A stretch of 46,803 bases of DNA from an uncultured Olsenella sp. (lineage in GTDB: Bacteria; Actinomycetota; Coriobacteriia; Coriobacteriales; Atopobiaceae), in contig CASEQJ010000014.1 in NCBI GenBank assembly GCA_949290055.1, positions 1 to 46,803 on the forward strand, given 5' to 3'. The position numbers and the translations under genes are program-made. The notes under the pieces were generated by a model. That model made no database searches. It was not told the origin of the DNA and saw only the letters and a list, made by a program, of their open reading frames with translations. This document shows, in pieces, positions 31,108-38,981 of this stretch. Every line of letters begins with the position of its first letter. Position 1 is the first letter of the stretch.

Positions 31108-32499
31108 ATGCCCGTCACCCTGCGCGTCGCGCTCGGCAACGTCTCGCGCTGCGCGCGCGACTACTCGGTCTACCTCGTCACGCTTGCCTTTGCCACGTGC
31201 CTGCTCTACTCGTTCAACGCCTCGGGCGACTACCTCCTGGCAATGCCGCTCACGGGCCCGCAGCTCGAGGTAATCCATAAGGCGCGCGACATTACGGGTG
31301 CCTTCTCGGTCTTTGTGGTGCTGGTCTTTGCCGTGCTCGTGGCCTACGCCACGCGCTTCATCGTGCGGCGGCGCTCGCGGGAGTTCGGGACGTACGCGCT
31401 GCTCGGCATGCGCGCGCCGGCGCTCGCGGCGATTCTCGCGGCGGAGGGCGCGCTCGTGGGGCTCGCGGCGCTGGCGGCGGGGCTTGCGCTCGGCGTGGCA
31501 GCGTCGCCGGCCTTCGGCGCGGTGGCGGCATTCGTCTTTGGCGTGCCGTGGCAGCTTGCCTGGTCCTTCTCGCCTGAGGCTGCGCTCGACGCGTGCGCGT
31601 GGTTCGCCGGAATCGAGGGGCTGGCGATCGCGCTTTCCGTGGTTGACGTGCTGCGCCGACCGCTCGTGGAGCTCCTCGAGCGTGACCGCGCGCCGGAGCG
31701 GCTTGCCTTTGCGGAGCGTCGCGGCGTGACGCGTGCGCAGGCGGTGCTGGCCGCGGTCCTTCTCGCCGTGGTGTGGGGCACGTGCGTGGTCCAGCCCGGG
31801 CTCTTTGTGCTCGCGATCCTGCCAATGGGCTGGGCGGCCTACGTGGCAACCTCGCTCGTCTTTCGGCTGGTGGCCGTGGGCGTGCCCGGGCGCGTGCGCC
31901 GCGGCTCCCGCTACTGGGAGGGCCTGCGCGCCTTCACGCTGCGGCAGGTGGAGGGCCACGTGTCCACAGGGTGCCAGGCGCTCTCGTGTACCTGTGTGCT
32001 CGTGGCCTGCGCGGTCTGCATGATCTGCGCGGGGCTCCTGTTCTCGGTGGGGCAGCGCGCGGCCGGGCTCGCGGACCCGGGAGCGCTGGTGGAGGCGTCG
32101 CTCGCGCCGATCGGCTACGTGGGAATCTTCTACGGGGAGGCGTTTCTCGTGGCGGCTGCAGCGGTGCTCGCGCTGCAGCAGGTGAGCCAGGCTGCGGACG
32201 GCAGGCGCGCCTACGCCACACTCATGGCGCTCGGAACGGACGATCGGGAGGCGCGCGGTGCCGTGCGGGCGCAGGTGGGCGTTGCCTTCGCGCTGCCCGC
32301 GGCGCTCGCGGTGGCGCACGACTGCTTTGGGCTTCTCCTAGTGCGCCAGCTCGCGCGCGGCGTGCCGGACGAGGTGTTTCTCGTCATCGCGATCTGCTCG
32401 GTCGTGGGCACGCTCGGGCTTCTCGCCCTGTACTACCTGCTCTGCGTCCGCGAGTGCGCACGCGTACTATGCTGTCAATCAGACTACAAAATGGTCTAA
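31108..32499 (+). CDS. BceB/FtsX-like permease lacking the large extracellular domain
   Basis: A 463-residue multi-pass protein: NVSRCARDYSVYLVTLAFA at the N-terminus, RRRSREFGTYALLGM after the second segment, RRPLVELLERDRAPE after the fourth, and a C-terminal trio of segments after ALQQVSQAADGRRAYATLMALGTD. This order is that of BceB-type peptide-antibiotic ABC permeases. Those are usually ~620-680 residues with a ~200-residue extracellular sensor domain between segments 7 and 8; here only about 20 residues stand there (QRAAGLADPGALVEASLAP). No BceA-like ATPase is adjacent. It may be a naturally minimal version or an internal in-frame deletion. Confidence 0.78.
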   Translation: MPVTLRVALGNVSRCARDYSVYLVTLAFATCLLYSFNASGDYLLAMPLTGPQLEVIHKARDITGAFSVFVVLVFAVLVAYATRFIVRRRSREFGTYALLGMRAPALAAILAAEGALVGLAALAAGLALGVAASPAFGAVAAFVFGVPWQLAWSFSPEAALDACAWFAGIEGLAIALSVVDVLRRPLVELLERDRAPERLAFAERRGVTRAQAVLAAVLLAVVWGTCVVQPGLFVLAILPMGWAAYVATSLVFRLVAVGVPGRVRRGSRYWEGLRAFTLRQVEGHVSTGCQALSCTCVLVACAVCMICAGLLFSVGQRAAGLADPGALVEASLAPIGYVGIFYGEAFLVAAAAVLALQQVSQAADGRRAYATLMALGTDDREARGAVRAQVGVAFALPAALAVAHDCFGLLLVRQLARGVPDEVFLVIAICSVVGTLGLLALYYLLCVRECARVLCCQSDYKMV

Positions 32500-32554
32500 C
32501 GTGGTATAAAATGAATCAAACGGCGTAAACCGGACGGTTGATGAAGGAGGTCCC

Positions 32555-32845
32555 ATGGCAACAACAATGACGTCGCTCAACACCAAGCTGAGCGTCGAGG
32601 AGAAGGACGCCTTCGTCAGGAACACCGCTGCCCTGGGCCTGACGCCGTCCGCTGCCATCAAGGTCTTCGTCCACATGTTCAACGAGTGCGGCGGCTTCCC
32701 GTTTGAGGTTCGCCGGCAGGTGAGCGACGAGAGCACGACCTACCTCTCTGCGGATGACTACGGGCGCTTTGCGAATGCCCTCGACTCCGCCGTCCCCGTG
32801 GCCACCCGTGAGCTGCTCAATCGCGAGTTCTCATGGGAGGACTAG
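32555..32845 (+). CDS. RelB/DinJ-type antitoxin
   Basis: A 96-residue ribbon-helix-helix protein: SLNTKLSVEEKDAFVRNTAALGLTPSAAIKVFVHMFNEC, then GGFPFEVRR, the usual RelB/DinJ layout. The last residues overlap the next gene by 13 nt, and an AAGGAGG ribosome site precedes the ATG. The AT-rich upstream region (32470-32540) contains TATAAAAT and is probably the autoregulated promoter. Its partner encodes a GNAT acetyltransferase, an unusual partner since GNAT toxins typically go with DUF1778 antitoxins. Confidence 0.82.
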   Translation: MATTMTSLNTKLSVEEKDAFVRNTAALGLTPSAAIKVFVHMFNECGGFPFEVRRQVSDESTTYLSADDYGRFANALDSAVPVATRELLNREFSWED

Positions 32846-33318
32846 CGTTTCGTCGCATCCGCCCGCTTCTCGACGATGACGACGTGAGCGGGTTTAGCTC
32901 CGGCAACGGCGACAACGACGCCTGGCTCAAGGAGCGTGCGCAGCGAGCGATGCGCGACGGGACGGCACGGGTGTACGTCCTGCCCCTCGCTACGGGCGAG
33001 GTTTGCGGCTTCTATGCCCTGAGTACCCATGCGGTCGCGCGCGTTGGGACGCTTGCCGGCGCGTTGCGTCGAAACGCCCCGAACCCGATTCCCTGCACGC
33101 TGCTTGGCCAGCTCGCCGTCGACGAGCGCTATCAGGGGGAGTCGGCGGGTGCTCGACTGCTGCGGGACGCCATTCGCCGCGCGGCCGCGGCGTCGCGCAT
33201 CGTTGCGTCGAGGGCGCTTGTCGTCGACCCGGCTGACGAACACGCGGAGGGCTTCTACGCTCACTTTGGGTTCCAGCGCCTAGCGAGTGATTCTCGCCGC
33301 ATGTTCGTGCGGCTTTAG
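32833..33318 (+). CDS. GNAT acetyltransferase, probable TacT/AtaT-type toxin
   Basis: A 161-residue GNAT protein: FSSGNGDNDAWLKERAQRAMRDGTARVYVLPL at the N-terminus (the FxxG...LxxxA start usual in toxin GNATs), GFYALSTHAV, LLGQLAVDERYQGESAGARLL with the acetyl-CoA loop, ALVVDPADEHAEGFYAHFGF and a final FVRL. Toxins of this group acetylate aminoacyl-tRNA and halt translation. Overlap with the RelB-type gene supports an operon. An ordinary acetyltransferase role is less likely given the layout. Confidence 0.82.
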   Translation: MGGLAFRRIRPLLDDDDVSGFSSGNGDNDAWLKERAQRAMRDGTARVYVLPLATGEVCGFYALSTHAVARVGTLAGALRRNAPNPIPCTLLGQLAVDERYQGESAGARLLRDAIRRAAAASRIVASRALVVDPADEHAEGFYAHFGFQRLASDSRRMFVRL

Positions 33319-33437
33319 GGCGCGGCGTCGAGCCTCGGTTGACCGCGTGCGAGAAACGTCAACCAGGGATCCTTTGGTTCCGGTGACGTTCGACCACATA
33401 CTGGAGGTGGCAGTTGGTCGCAGCATTAAGGGGAGCC

Positions 33438-34025
33438 ATGGGTGAGAGCATCAACATTGGCCGCACGATCGTGCGGGAGCGCCGCCGCGTGGGCGTTACG
33501 CAGGAGGCCGCGACGCTCTTGGAGTCGCTCGTGCGCCGTCAGGACGCGAGCGCCCCGACGATGCTTCTCGCCTCTGCCTACCGCAAGCTCGGCCGCGACG
33601 ACGAAGCCCTCGACCTTCTGCAGGCGGAGCGCCTGCGCGCGGCGAGCTTCGTTCTCTCGTCACTCATGCAGGAGGTGGGGATGCGGGACGATGCGGCATT
33701 TGCGCTCGCGGCTGGCAACGCCGCCGAAGCGGTCTTCGAGGCGCTCGATGCCCTTGTTCGCGCCGCCGACGCCATACGCGCGGTCCCGGCGCACCCGGCC
33801 CCGTCCGGCTTTCCGCTCTGGGACCGTGTGGGTGTCCACCTCGATTCCGCCCAAGCCGGCGAGACGTGGGCAGCTCACAAGGCCCGCCAGGCGGACGAGG
33901 TGGCATCGCTCATGCGTCAGGCGCTCGTCGAGCGCGTCGCGTCCTCCGAGTGGCGTGAGCTCGCGGGCGACGATCCACGCTATCAGGACGTACTTGCGAA
34001 TGCTCTGCGATTGCGAGATCTGTGA
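33438..34025 (+). CDS. XRE-TPR regulator with an apparent internal deletion
   Basis: A 195-residue protein starting at ATG 33438 after AGGGGAG. The first 24 residues (SINIGRTIVRERRRVGVTQEA) are the first half of a familiar XRE helix-turn-helix regulator, but the recognition helix and the following linker are missing. The chain continues in TPR-like helices (APTMLLASAYRKLGRDDEALDLLQAERL) and ends with DDPRYQDVLANAL. Full-length relatives, as I remember them, are about 370 residues. A clean in-frame loss of ~170 codons after VTQE explains it, so it is probably unable to bind DNA. Confidence 0.65.
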   Translation: MGESINIGRTIVRERRRVGVTQEAATLLESLVRRQDASAPTMLLASAYRKLGRDDEALDLLQAERLRAASFVLSSLMQEVGMRDDAAFALAAGNAAEAVFEALDALVRAADAIRAVPAHPAPSGFPLWDRVGVHLDSAQAGETWAAHKARQADEVASLMRQALVERVASSEWRELAGDDPRYQDVLANALRLRDL

Positions 34026-34138
34026 CGGGAGCTTATGCGCGCCTTCTTGTTTCTCTTGGCAGTTTGCGGTGTTGTATTGTCTGCTTTACTGTTGAAACAG
34101 GTTGAGCGAGTCGTTCGGAGTCGAGGAGGCGTTGCGCG

Positions 34139-35038
34139 TTGTCCGGTCGAACGGGGCGAAGCATTGCCTTCGCGCTCGCTGCGGCGGCGCTCTATGCGCT
34201 GAGCACACCGTTTTCCAAAGTGCTGCTTGCTGATATCGCGCCGAACATGATGGCGGCGCTGCTGTATCTCGGCGCGGGCGCCGGCATGACGGTACTTTCG
34301 CTCGCGAGCGGTGCACGTGGAGGCGCGGGCGAGGTTCGCGGACGCCCTCTTGAGCGCGCGGACGCCCCCTACGTGGCCGCGATGGTCGCGCTCGACGTAG
34401 CGGCGCCTCTGCTGCTCATGGCCGGGCTCTCCCTCTCGTCGGCAGAGAGCGTGTCTCTGTTGAACAACTTTGAGATCGTGGCGACCGCCCTTATCGCCCG
34501 CCTCATATTTGGTGAGCGGGTGGGAATGCGTACGGCGACGGGCATCGGCGTCATCTCCCTGGCATGCGTCCTCTTGTCCTGGGACGCAGGGGCGTGGGGA
34601 TTCTCCGCTGGCTCGCTTCTCACGCTTGCAGCATGCCTGTGCTGGGGCATCGAGAACAACTGCACGAACAGGTTGTCGGATTGCGACCCGGTCCGGGTTG
34701 TCGTCATCAAGGGGTGGGGCTCGGGTGCCGGCGCGCTCCTCGTGGCACTCTGCGCGGGCGACGCCCTGCCGGCGCTCGCCGATGCGGGGCTTGCACTCCT
34801 GCTCGGGTTTGTCTCATACGGGCTGTCGATTGCCTGCTACGTGCGTGCCCAGCGCGACCTGGGGGCAGCGCGAACAAGTGCCTTTTACGCGGTGAACCCC
34901 TTCATTGGCAGTGCGCTGGCGTTCGTGCTGTTCCGCACGCCGCTCGCGCCGACGTTTGTCCTCGCGCTCGTCCTCATGGTGGTCGGCACGTGGCTCGTGG
35001 CGCCGCGAGAGCCTAGTGCGCCTCGCCCACCAGCTTGA
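34139..35038 (+). CDS. EamA/DMT family permease
   Basis: A 299-residue protein with ten hydrophobic segments in two EamA halves. It starts at TTG 34139 after GAGGAGGCG. Features include LYALSTPFSKVLLADI, LSLSSAESVSLLNNFEIVATALIARLIFGER closing the first half, and TSAFYAVNPFIGSALAFVLFRTPL in the second. It is a metabolite or drug exporter of unknown substrate. Its end overlaps the convergent SMR gene by 26 bp. The upstream 34026-34138 is AT-richer and may hold a promoter, but I could not fix its elements. Confidence 0.88.
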   Translation: MSGRTGRSIAFALAAAALYALSTPFSKVLLADIAPNMMAALLYLGAGAGMTVLSLASGARGGAGEVRGRPLERADAPYVAAMVALDVAAPLLLMAGLSLSSAESVSLLNNFEIVATALIARLIFGERVGMRTATGIGVISLACVLLSWDAGAWGFSAGSLLTLAACLCWGIENNCTNRLSDCDPVRVVVIKGWGSGAGALLVALCAGDALPALADAGLALLLGFVSYGLSIACYVRAQRDLGAARTSAFYAVNPFIGSALAFVLFRTPLAPTFVLALVLMVVGTWLVAPREPSAPRPPA

Positions 35039-35336
35039 GGCCGACGACGCATGCCACGAGACCCGTGATGAGCAGTACCTTTGCCCACGAGAACGACTCC
35101 GCGCCGGAGGCAACGCCCCACGCCACCGTGAGCGCGGCGCCGATGCCCACCCAGACGGCGTAGGCGGTGCCCAGCGGGATCGTGCGGACGGCGTGGCTCA
35201 GGCCGAGCATGCTCGCAGCGAGCGCGACGAGAAACACGATAGAGGGGACGGGCTGCGTGAAGCCCTCGGAGCGGTCGAGGGCCTGGGCCCACACGGCCTC
35301 CATCGCGCCCGACACGACCAAAATGACCCAATCCAT
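35013..35336 (-). CDS. SMR exporter, SugE/Gdx-like
   Basis: A 107-residue small multidrug resistance protein with four membrane segments. It starts at MDWVILVVSGAMEAVWAQALDRSEGF with the essential Glu13-type residue in MEAVWA, and has the SMR signature LGTAYAVWVGIGAALTV. The WxxxAxxxE arrangement and GFT segment are like SugE/Gdx guanidinium exporters. I looked for a guanidine riboswitch upstream and found none convincing. A GGGAGGTTGCC ribosome site precedes the ATG. Confidence 0.88.
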   Translation of the reverse strand: MDWVILVVSGAMEAVWAQALDRSEGFTQPVPSIVFLVALAASMLGLSHAVRTIPLGTAYAVWVGIGAALTVAWGVASGAESFSWAKVLLITGLVACVVGLKLVGEAH

Positions 35337-35548
35337 GGCAACCTCCCAGATTATGCGCCGTCTTTGCGATTCTGGTACGGCTGCCCTCGTCAGAGACCCG
35401 TTGGGTCGGGCGAATCTTAGCACAGGTGCGGGAGGTTACGTTGTGAGCGTCCCTTGACCGACGGTTCTTCTCGCATTCTCGCAGTTCAGAGTTCTGGGCG
35501 AGAAGAACGGGCTGCTTGGAAAGAGCCACAGCAGACTATCAAATTGAA
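35337..35548. other. Intergenic region at left edge of low-GC island
   Basis: No gene is supported here. It contains the SMR gene's promoter side (minus strand), with a short GACCC-AAC-GGGTC hairpin near 35388, and the facing CGAGAAG-word hairpin listed separately. Base composition drops to the right of 35520. Confidence 0.5.
35464..35508. terminator. Facing CTTCTCG/CGAGAAG hairpin
   Basis: 11-bp arms GTTCTTCTCGC (35464-35474) and GCGAGAAGAAC (35498-35508) with a 23-nt loop. Like 6535-6596 it is made of two facing copies of the over-represented word. No T-run follows, so termination is uncertain. Confidence 0.45.
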
Positions 35549-35577
35549 CGAACAAATGTTCCTTCTTGTGCTATACT
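35549..35577 (+). promoter_or_regulatory. LexA-type SOS box with -10 element
   Basis: CGAACAAATGTTCC (35549-35562) fits the Gram-positive LexA consensus CGAACRNRYGTTYG at 13 of 14 positions. TATACT at 35572-35577 follows 10 bp downstream. Transcription would start near 35584 and run through an unassigned GC-rich leader to the small ORF at 35775. Confidence 0.7.
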
Positions 35578-35583
35578 CTCCAC

Positions 35584-35774
35584 AAGGTACGGGAGCGACA
35601 AGAGCGGCACGGAGACCCCCAATGGTACGTGTCGGCGGGTGATCAGGGATAGCAGGGACTGGTCATACTTGAAGCTCCCGGGCGGGTACGCGCCCCCGTC
35701 CTCCGGCACCCCAAAAGTCCGGGGCTCACAGTCTGTGCAGGTTAATTTGCCGTGAGTGAAACGGGGGCTCAGCT
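35584..35774 (+). other. Unassigned leader downstream of the SOS promoter
   Basis: About 190 nt with local hairpin potential (GGGAGC near 35590 with GCTCCC near 35676; GGGCG/CGCCC near 35686). I recognise no known RNA family, and the short frames through it look random. It is either a structured leader or debris of a lost SOS gene. Confidence 0.35.
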
Positions 35775-35891
35775 ATGGCCGAGAGGTCCATCAAGCAGTT
35801 TGACGAGAAGAACGACGAGCGAGTTTGCGTGTCCGTTCGCAAGGCTCTCGGTCTTTGTGCTGCAGCTCGCGATTCACTTATGGGTCTCTGA
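35775..35891 (+). CDS. Small ORF, 38 residues, possibly a gene remnant
   Basis: MAERSIKQFDEKNDERVCVS... runs 38 residues and ends at TGA 35891, 35 bp before the next gene. It has a weak purine-rich site upstream. The N-terminus looks protein-like (charged, then an amphipathic RKALGLCAAARDSLMGL helix), but I cannot name a family. It may be the surviving start of a larger SOS-controlled gene truncated by the island's insertion. Confidence 0.35.
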   Translation: MAERSIKQFDEKNDERVCVSVRKALGLCAAARDSLMGL

Positions 35892-35925
35892 TCTGTCAGA
35901 AGAACCGTGTGAATTGGAGGCGCGT

Positions 35926-37290
35926 ATGGAATGGAAGCTCGTTGCTCCCGGTATCGATAGGCTTCTTAGGGCCTTCGGAAGGGGATATAAAAACCCCGCC
36001 GCTCAGACGAGAAAGGTGCTCGATGCGCTTGACCGGCTCTTCGAAGTGCTTGCTGACCTTAAGCCTTTGGTGGACAACCATGAGGTGAAATCCATCTGGC
36101 TCAAAATACCGCGCGGGAGCTTAGATGACTTCGGCGATTACGAAGAGCTACTTGCCGAGGGGGAGGTTTCTTCGCACGAGGAATATGTCGAGCTGTGGGA
36201 AAGCGAATACCCCGACGACTATTCGTGGTACGAGCTCGTTGCGGTAGAGAACGAGCGCTGTCGTGCGGTGTCGGTCGGCAACGTGATGGTGCTCTGCGCC
36301 GACTCGGAGCAAGGGCCTATTGACTTCGATTGGCTCGAAGAACACGCGACCACTCTGCTCGATTTGCTGGCTCGTTCTGCATGCGAAAGCATGCGTGCGC
36401 TGCGGGAGGGGTCGTATAACGCAGTCGTCGCCAAGCAGCTTCCGTACTACTTACGTACCGGGGTGGTCGCGCGAGATGCCGTTTGGGCTGCACATCCGGA
36501 AGCGCGGGATGCCATCTTCGATGGGATGGACGAGGACACATATCGCGCGTTCTGCGAATATGCTGCCGCAGATGCGGAGGATGAGGACGCGATTGGTCGC
36601 CTGACCTCAATGACGGGAAATGACTTCCTTGCCGCCTGTGCTCTCGGCTACGGGGCGTGTGGGTACGAGGTTTGCGGAAGGGACGGCAGGCGCCTGCCAC
36701 TTGACGATCTCTACCTCCGCTATGCGGACGGGCGTGACGAGGGATTGACCGGAAAGGGGGCGGGACTTTGTTCCGGACCAGGCATCGACCTTGCCAGTCC
36801 CGAGGCGTGGGATGCGTGGTATTTCGACCGAACTCGCAGCGGCGGGCACCCGTGGGAGGTATGCCGAGGCGGCAACTCCACCCATGTGAGCCTTGCTGTT
36901 TGCCACGATAGACGGATGGCGGAGTTTCGACATCGCGTCGGAGAGCTCTCTGATGAGGAGTTCAGGGCTTCCGAGCAATCATGGGGTTACTACTATGTGG
37001 TGGCCGGTAAGGCATGGAGCCGGGCGGTCGAAGCCGTACATTTCTATGTTGCGCTCAAGCGCGCGGGGCTTCCTGTTGTTCTGAGAGACGCACGTACGAT
37101 TCTCGCTCGCTTCAAGGGAGAGGACCTCATAGGCGTGGTCCCTCGGGACGTCATTCCCGTGTACTGCGAGGGCATGTTCCCCAAGAGCTATGGGACCATT
37201 CTCGACTTCATGCACGTGCGCGACGAGGACATGGACGCCTTTGGCGACAAGATCGAATGGCTGCCGGAAAGCGAGGCGAAGCTGGCGTGA
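35926..37290 (+). CDS. Uncharacterised 454-residue cytoplasmic protein beside AbiE
   Basis: It starts at ATG 35926, eight bases after TTGGAGG; a longer frame has no ribosome site. No signal peptide or membrane segment is seen. The N-terminal ~150 residues are acidic and helical (RKVLDALDRLFEVLADL, SHEEYVELWESEYPDDY). The C-terminal half has AWDAWYFDRTRSGGHPWEVCRGGNSTHVSL and WGYYYVVAGKAWSRAVEAVHFYVALKRAGLPV, which looks like an enzyme core, but I do not recognise it. Its GC content is clearly lower than the flanking core genes, implying transfer. It ends 63 bp before the AbiEi gene, with a separate operator between, so it is probably cargo of the same island. Confidence 0.6.
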   Translation: MEWKLVAPGIDRLLRAFGRGYKNPAAQTRKVLDALDRLFEVLADLKPLVDNHEVKSIWLKIPRGSLDDFGDYEELLAEGEVSSHEEYVELWESEYPDDYSWYELVAVENERCRAVSVGNVMVLCADSEQGPIDFDWLEEHATTLLDLLARSACESMRALREGSYNAVVAKQLPYYLRTGVVARDAVWAAHPEARDAIFDGMDEDTYRAFCEYAAADAEDEDAIGRLTSMTGNDFLAACALGYGACGYEVCGRDGRRLPLDDLYLRYADGRDEGLTGKGAGLCSGPGIDLASPEAWDAWYFDRTRSGGHPWEVCRGGNSTHVSLAVCHDRRMAEFRHRVGELSDEEFRASEQSWGYYYVVAGKAWSRAVEAVHFYVALKRAGLPVVLRDARTILARFKGEDLIGVVPRDVIPVYCEGMFPKSYGTILDFMHVRDEDMDAFGDKIEWLPESEAKLA

Positions 37291-37327
37291 GGTTGGGTTT
37301 CAAGGATATAGAAAATGTGCCGTAAAA

Positions 37328-37344
37328 GTATCCTAATAGGATAC
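37328..37344. promoter_or_regulatory. Palindromic operator of the AbiE pair
   Basis: GTATCCTAATAGGATAC is a perfect 17-bp palindrome (8-bp arms) 9 bp before the AbiEi start codon. AbiEi-type antitoxins repress their own promoter through such repeats. The 11-bp core TCCTAATAGGA recurs at 39833-39843. Confidence 0.7.
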
Positions 37345-37353
37345 AATTGGGAC

Positions 37354-37986
37354 ATGATTAGACAAAGACAGGCTCCGTTCATCGACTCGCTTTCAGCTTC
37401 CGAAGGCGTGTTCACGACCGCTCAGGCGGAGCGCCTCGGCATATCTCGCAGCGCTCTCGCAAAGGCCTGCTCCGCCGGGCGGCTCGTGAGGCTCGCGCAC
37501 GGAGCGTATCGCTCGGCTGCGGTAACATCTTCTCCTGCCGACGAAATCGCCGCTGCTTGGAAGCTGACTGCCCCCGAGAAGATGCTTCATGAGCGAATGG
37601 CGTATGGCGCTTGGGACGGTATTGCTGTTGGAGGAACTACGGCGGCGTCCCTCATCAGCATCGGCGACTTCTTCCTGACCCCCATCTGTGTGTATGCTCC
37701 CAGACGGCTCAAGACCAGAAACCCCGATGTGCGCTTCTCTGTCCGACAGATCTCTTGGGAAGACGTAGATTTCGAACATGGGTTTGCCGTAACGAGGCCG
37801 GAGCGCACCGTCATCGACCTTGTGCTCGATGACGAAGAGCTCTCGCTTGTGCGGGATGCTTACGATGACGCTCTGGAGAAGGGGCTTGACCTTGAGAAGC
37901 TGCGCGCCATCGTAAGGCGGCTCGCGCCTGGGAAGGCTCGCAAGGTGCGCCGGGCTTTCGAGGAGTGCGATCTCCATGAGATATAA
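37354..37986 (+). CDS. abiEi: AbiEi-type antitoxin (type IV TA)
   Basis: A 210-residue protein starting at ATG 37354. Residues 1-55 form the AbiEi winged helix (GVFTTAQAERLGISRSALAKACSAGRLVRLAHGAYRS). The rest is the AbiEi C-terminal region (VYAPRRLKTRNPDVRFSVRQISWEDV, GFAVTRPERTVIDLVLDDEELSLVRDAYDDAL). It overlaps the AbiEii gene by 11 bp. In known systems it represses the promoter and counteracts the toxin without direct binding. AbiE pairs give phage resistance by abortive infection. Confidence 0.88.
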   Translation: MIRQRQAPFIDSLSASEGVFTTAQAERLGISRSALAKACSAGRLVRLAHGAYRSAAVTSSPADEIAAAWKLTAPEKMLHERMAYGAWDGIAVGGTTAASLISIGDFFLTPICVYAPRRLKTRNPDVRFSVRQISWEDVDFEHGFAVTRPERTVIDLVLDDEELSLVRDAYDDALEKGLDLEKLRAIVRRLAPGKARKVRRAFEECDLHEI

Positions 37987-38863
37987 GACTTCAGAGGGTC
38001 TTGATAAGGCGATCAAGGCTGCGGCGCAGGCATCGCCGATGGATACCGGCAGGGCTTATGCGGGATTCTTCTTCCATCGGCTCCTCTGTCGAGTTTTCAG
38101 CGATCCTGACTCTCGCTTTCTGCTCAAAGGAGGACTGAGCATGCTCGCATGTACGATTGATGCCCGTGCGACGCGCGACATAGATCTCCTGTCAACGGGC
38201 GACGATCTCGAGGAAGCCGTTGAGGAGCTGAAGCGTCTGGCTTCCGTCGACCTAGGGGACTTCGTCACGTTCTCATTTGCGGGAATGGCTCCCATCAAGG
38301 CGGAGGACGAGTATCGATCTGGCATGAACGTGAGGTTCCAGGTCCGGCTGGGGAACAAGAGGCTCCAGGATATCTCTATCGACCTTGTGGTCGATGACAT
38401 TCCTCAAGAGGATTTCGACACCGTCATGCCTGTCGATCGGATTACTGTGCGAGACCTTCCGACATGCTCCTACCGCGTGTATGCCGTGGAGAGCTCGCTT
38501 GCCGATAAGCTCTGCGGCATCGTGGAACGGCACCACGACAGGCCCTCTTCGAGACAGAAGGATCTGGTTGACGTTGTGGTGTTCGCCCGAAGCTGCGCGA
38601 TTGACGGAACGAAGCTCTCTCGGCGACTAAGGCTGGAATGCCTTGCGAGAAGAATGCTCTTGCCCAATCATTTCGAGATTCCTGCGGAGTGGTTTGGCGC
38701 AGGAGAAACTAGATTCAGGAAGTTGTGCCGGCAGGTGCCTCTCGCCTTCGACGTGGGGGACATTTCCGATGCTGCTGCGCTTGCTGCCGCCCTGTTCGAT
38801 CCGGTGCTTGAAGGCTCCGCCGAAGGCAAGGCATGGAATCCTGCGCTGGGAAGTTGGGAATAG
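37976..38863 (+). CDS. abiEii: AbiEii nucleotidyltransferase toxin
   Basis: A 295-residue DUF1814/AbiEii protein. The nucleotidyltransferase motif is FLLKGGLSMLACTIDARATRDIDLL (GG...DxD at about residues 46-66), a third acidic residue is in ISIDLVVDDI (about 134), and ADKLCGIVERHHDRPSSRQKDLVDVVVFA (about 175-205) is the family's K...KDxxD motif. It probably modifies tRNA or other RNA ends. Coupled to abiEi. GC content is below that of the core genes. Confidence 0.9.
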   Translation: MRYKTSEGLDKAIKAAAQASPMDTGRAYAGFFFHRLLCRVFSDPDSRFLLKGGLSMLACTIDARATRDIDLLSTGDDLEEAVEELKRLASVDLGDFVTFSFAGMAPIKAEDEYRSGMNVRFQVRLGNKRLQDISIDLVVDDIPQEDFDTVMPVDRITVRDLPTCSYRVYAVESSLADKLCGIVERHHDRPSSRQKDLVDVVVFARSCAIDGTKLSRRLRLECLARRMLLPNHFEIPAEWFGAGETRFRKLCRQVPLAFDVGDISDAAALAAALFDPVLEGSAEGKAWNPALGSWE

Positions 38864-38981
38864 GCTCTCGTTCTTGCGAGGGAGTAGGAGGAACCGGGCT
38901 GCGCAACGGGCTGTTTCTTGTGCAACGTTGGGCGCCCGGTGACAATGGCCTTAGCGAGAGACCCGAGCAAGGAGGAACCCC

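Noticed and set aside
35337..35460. Possible guanidine riboswitch before the SugE/Gdx-like gene
   Set aside because: None of the conserved ykkC, mini-ykkC or ykkC-III blocks could be found on the minus strand. The small GACCC-AAC-GGGTC hairpin does not present an ACGR loop.
35584..35774. Possible 6S, SRP, tmRNA or RNase P RNA in the GC-rich leader
   Set aside because: None of the signature sequences of these RNAs is present. Only generic hairpins are seen.
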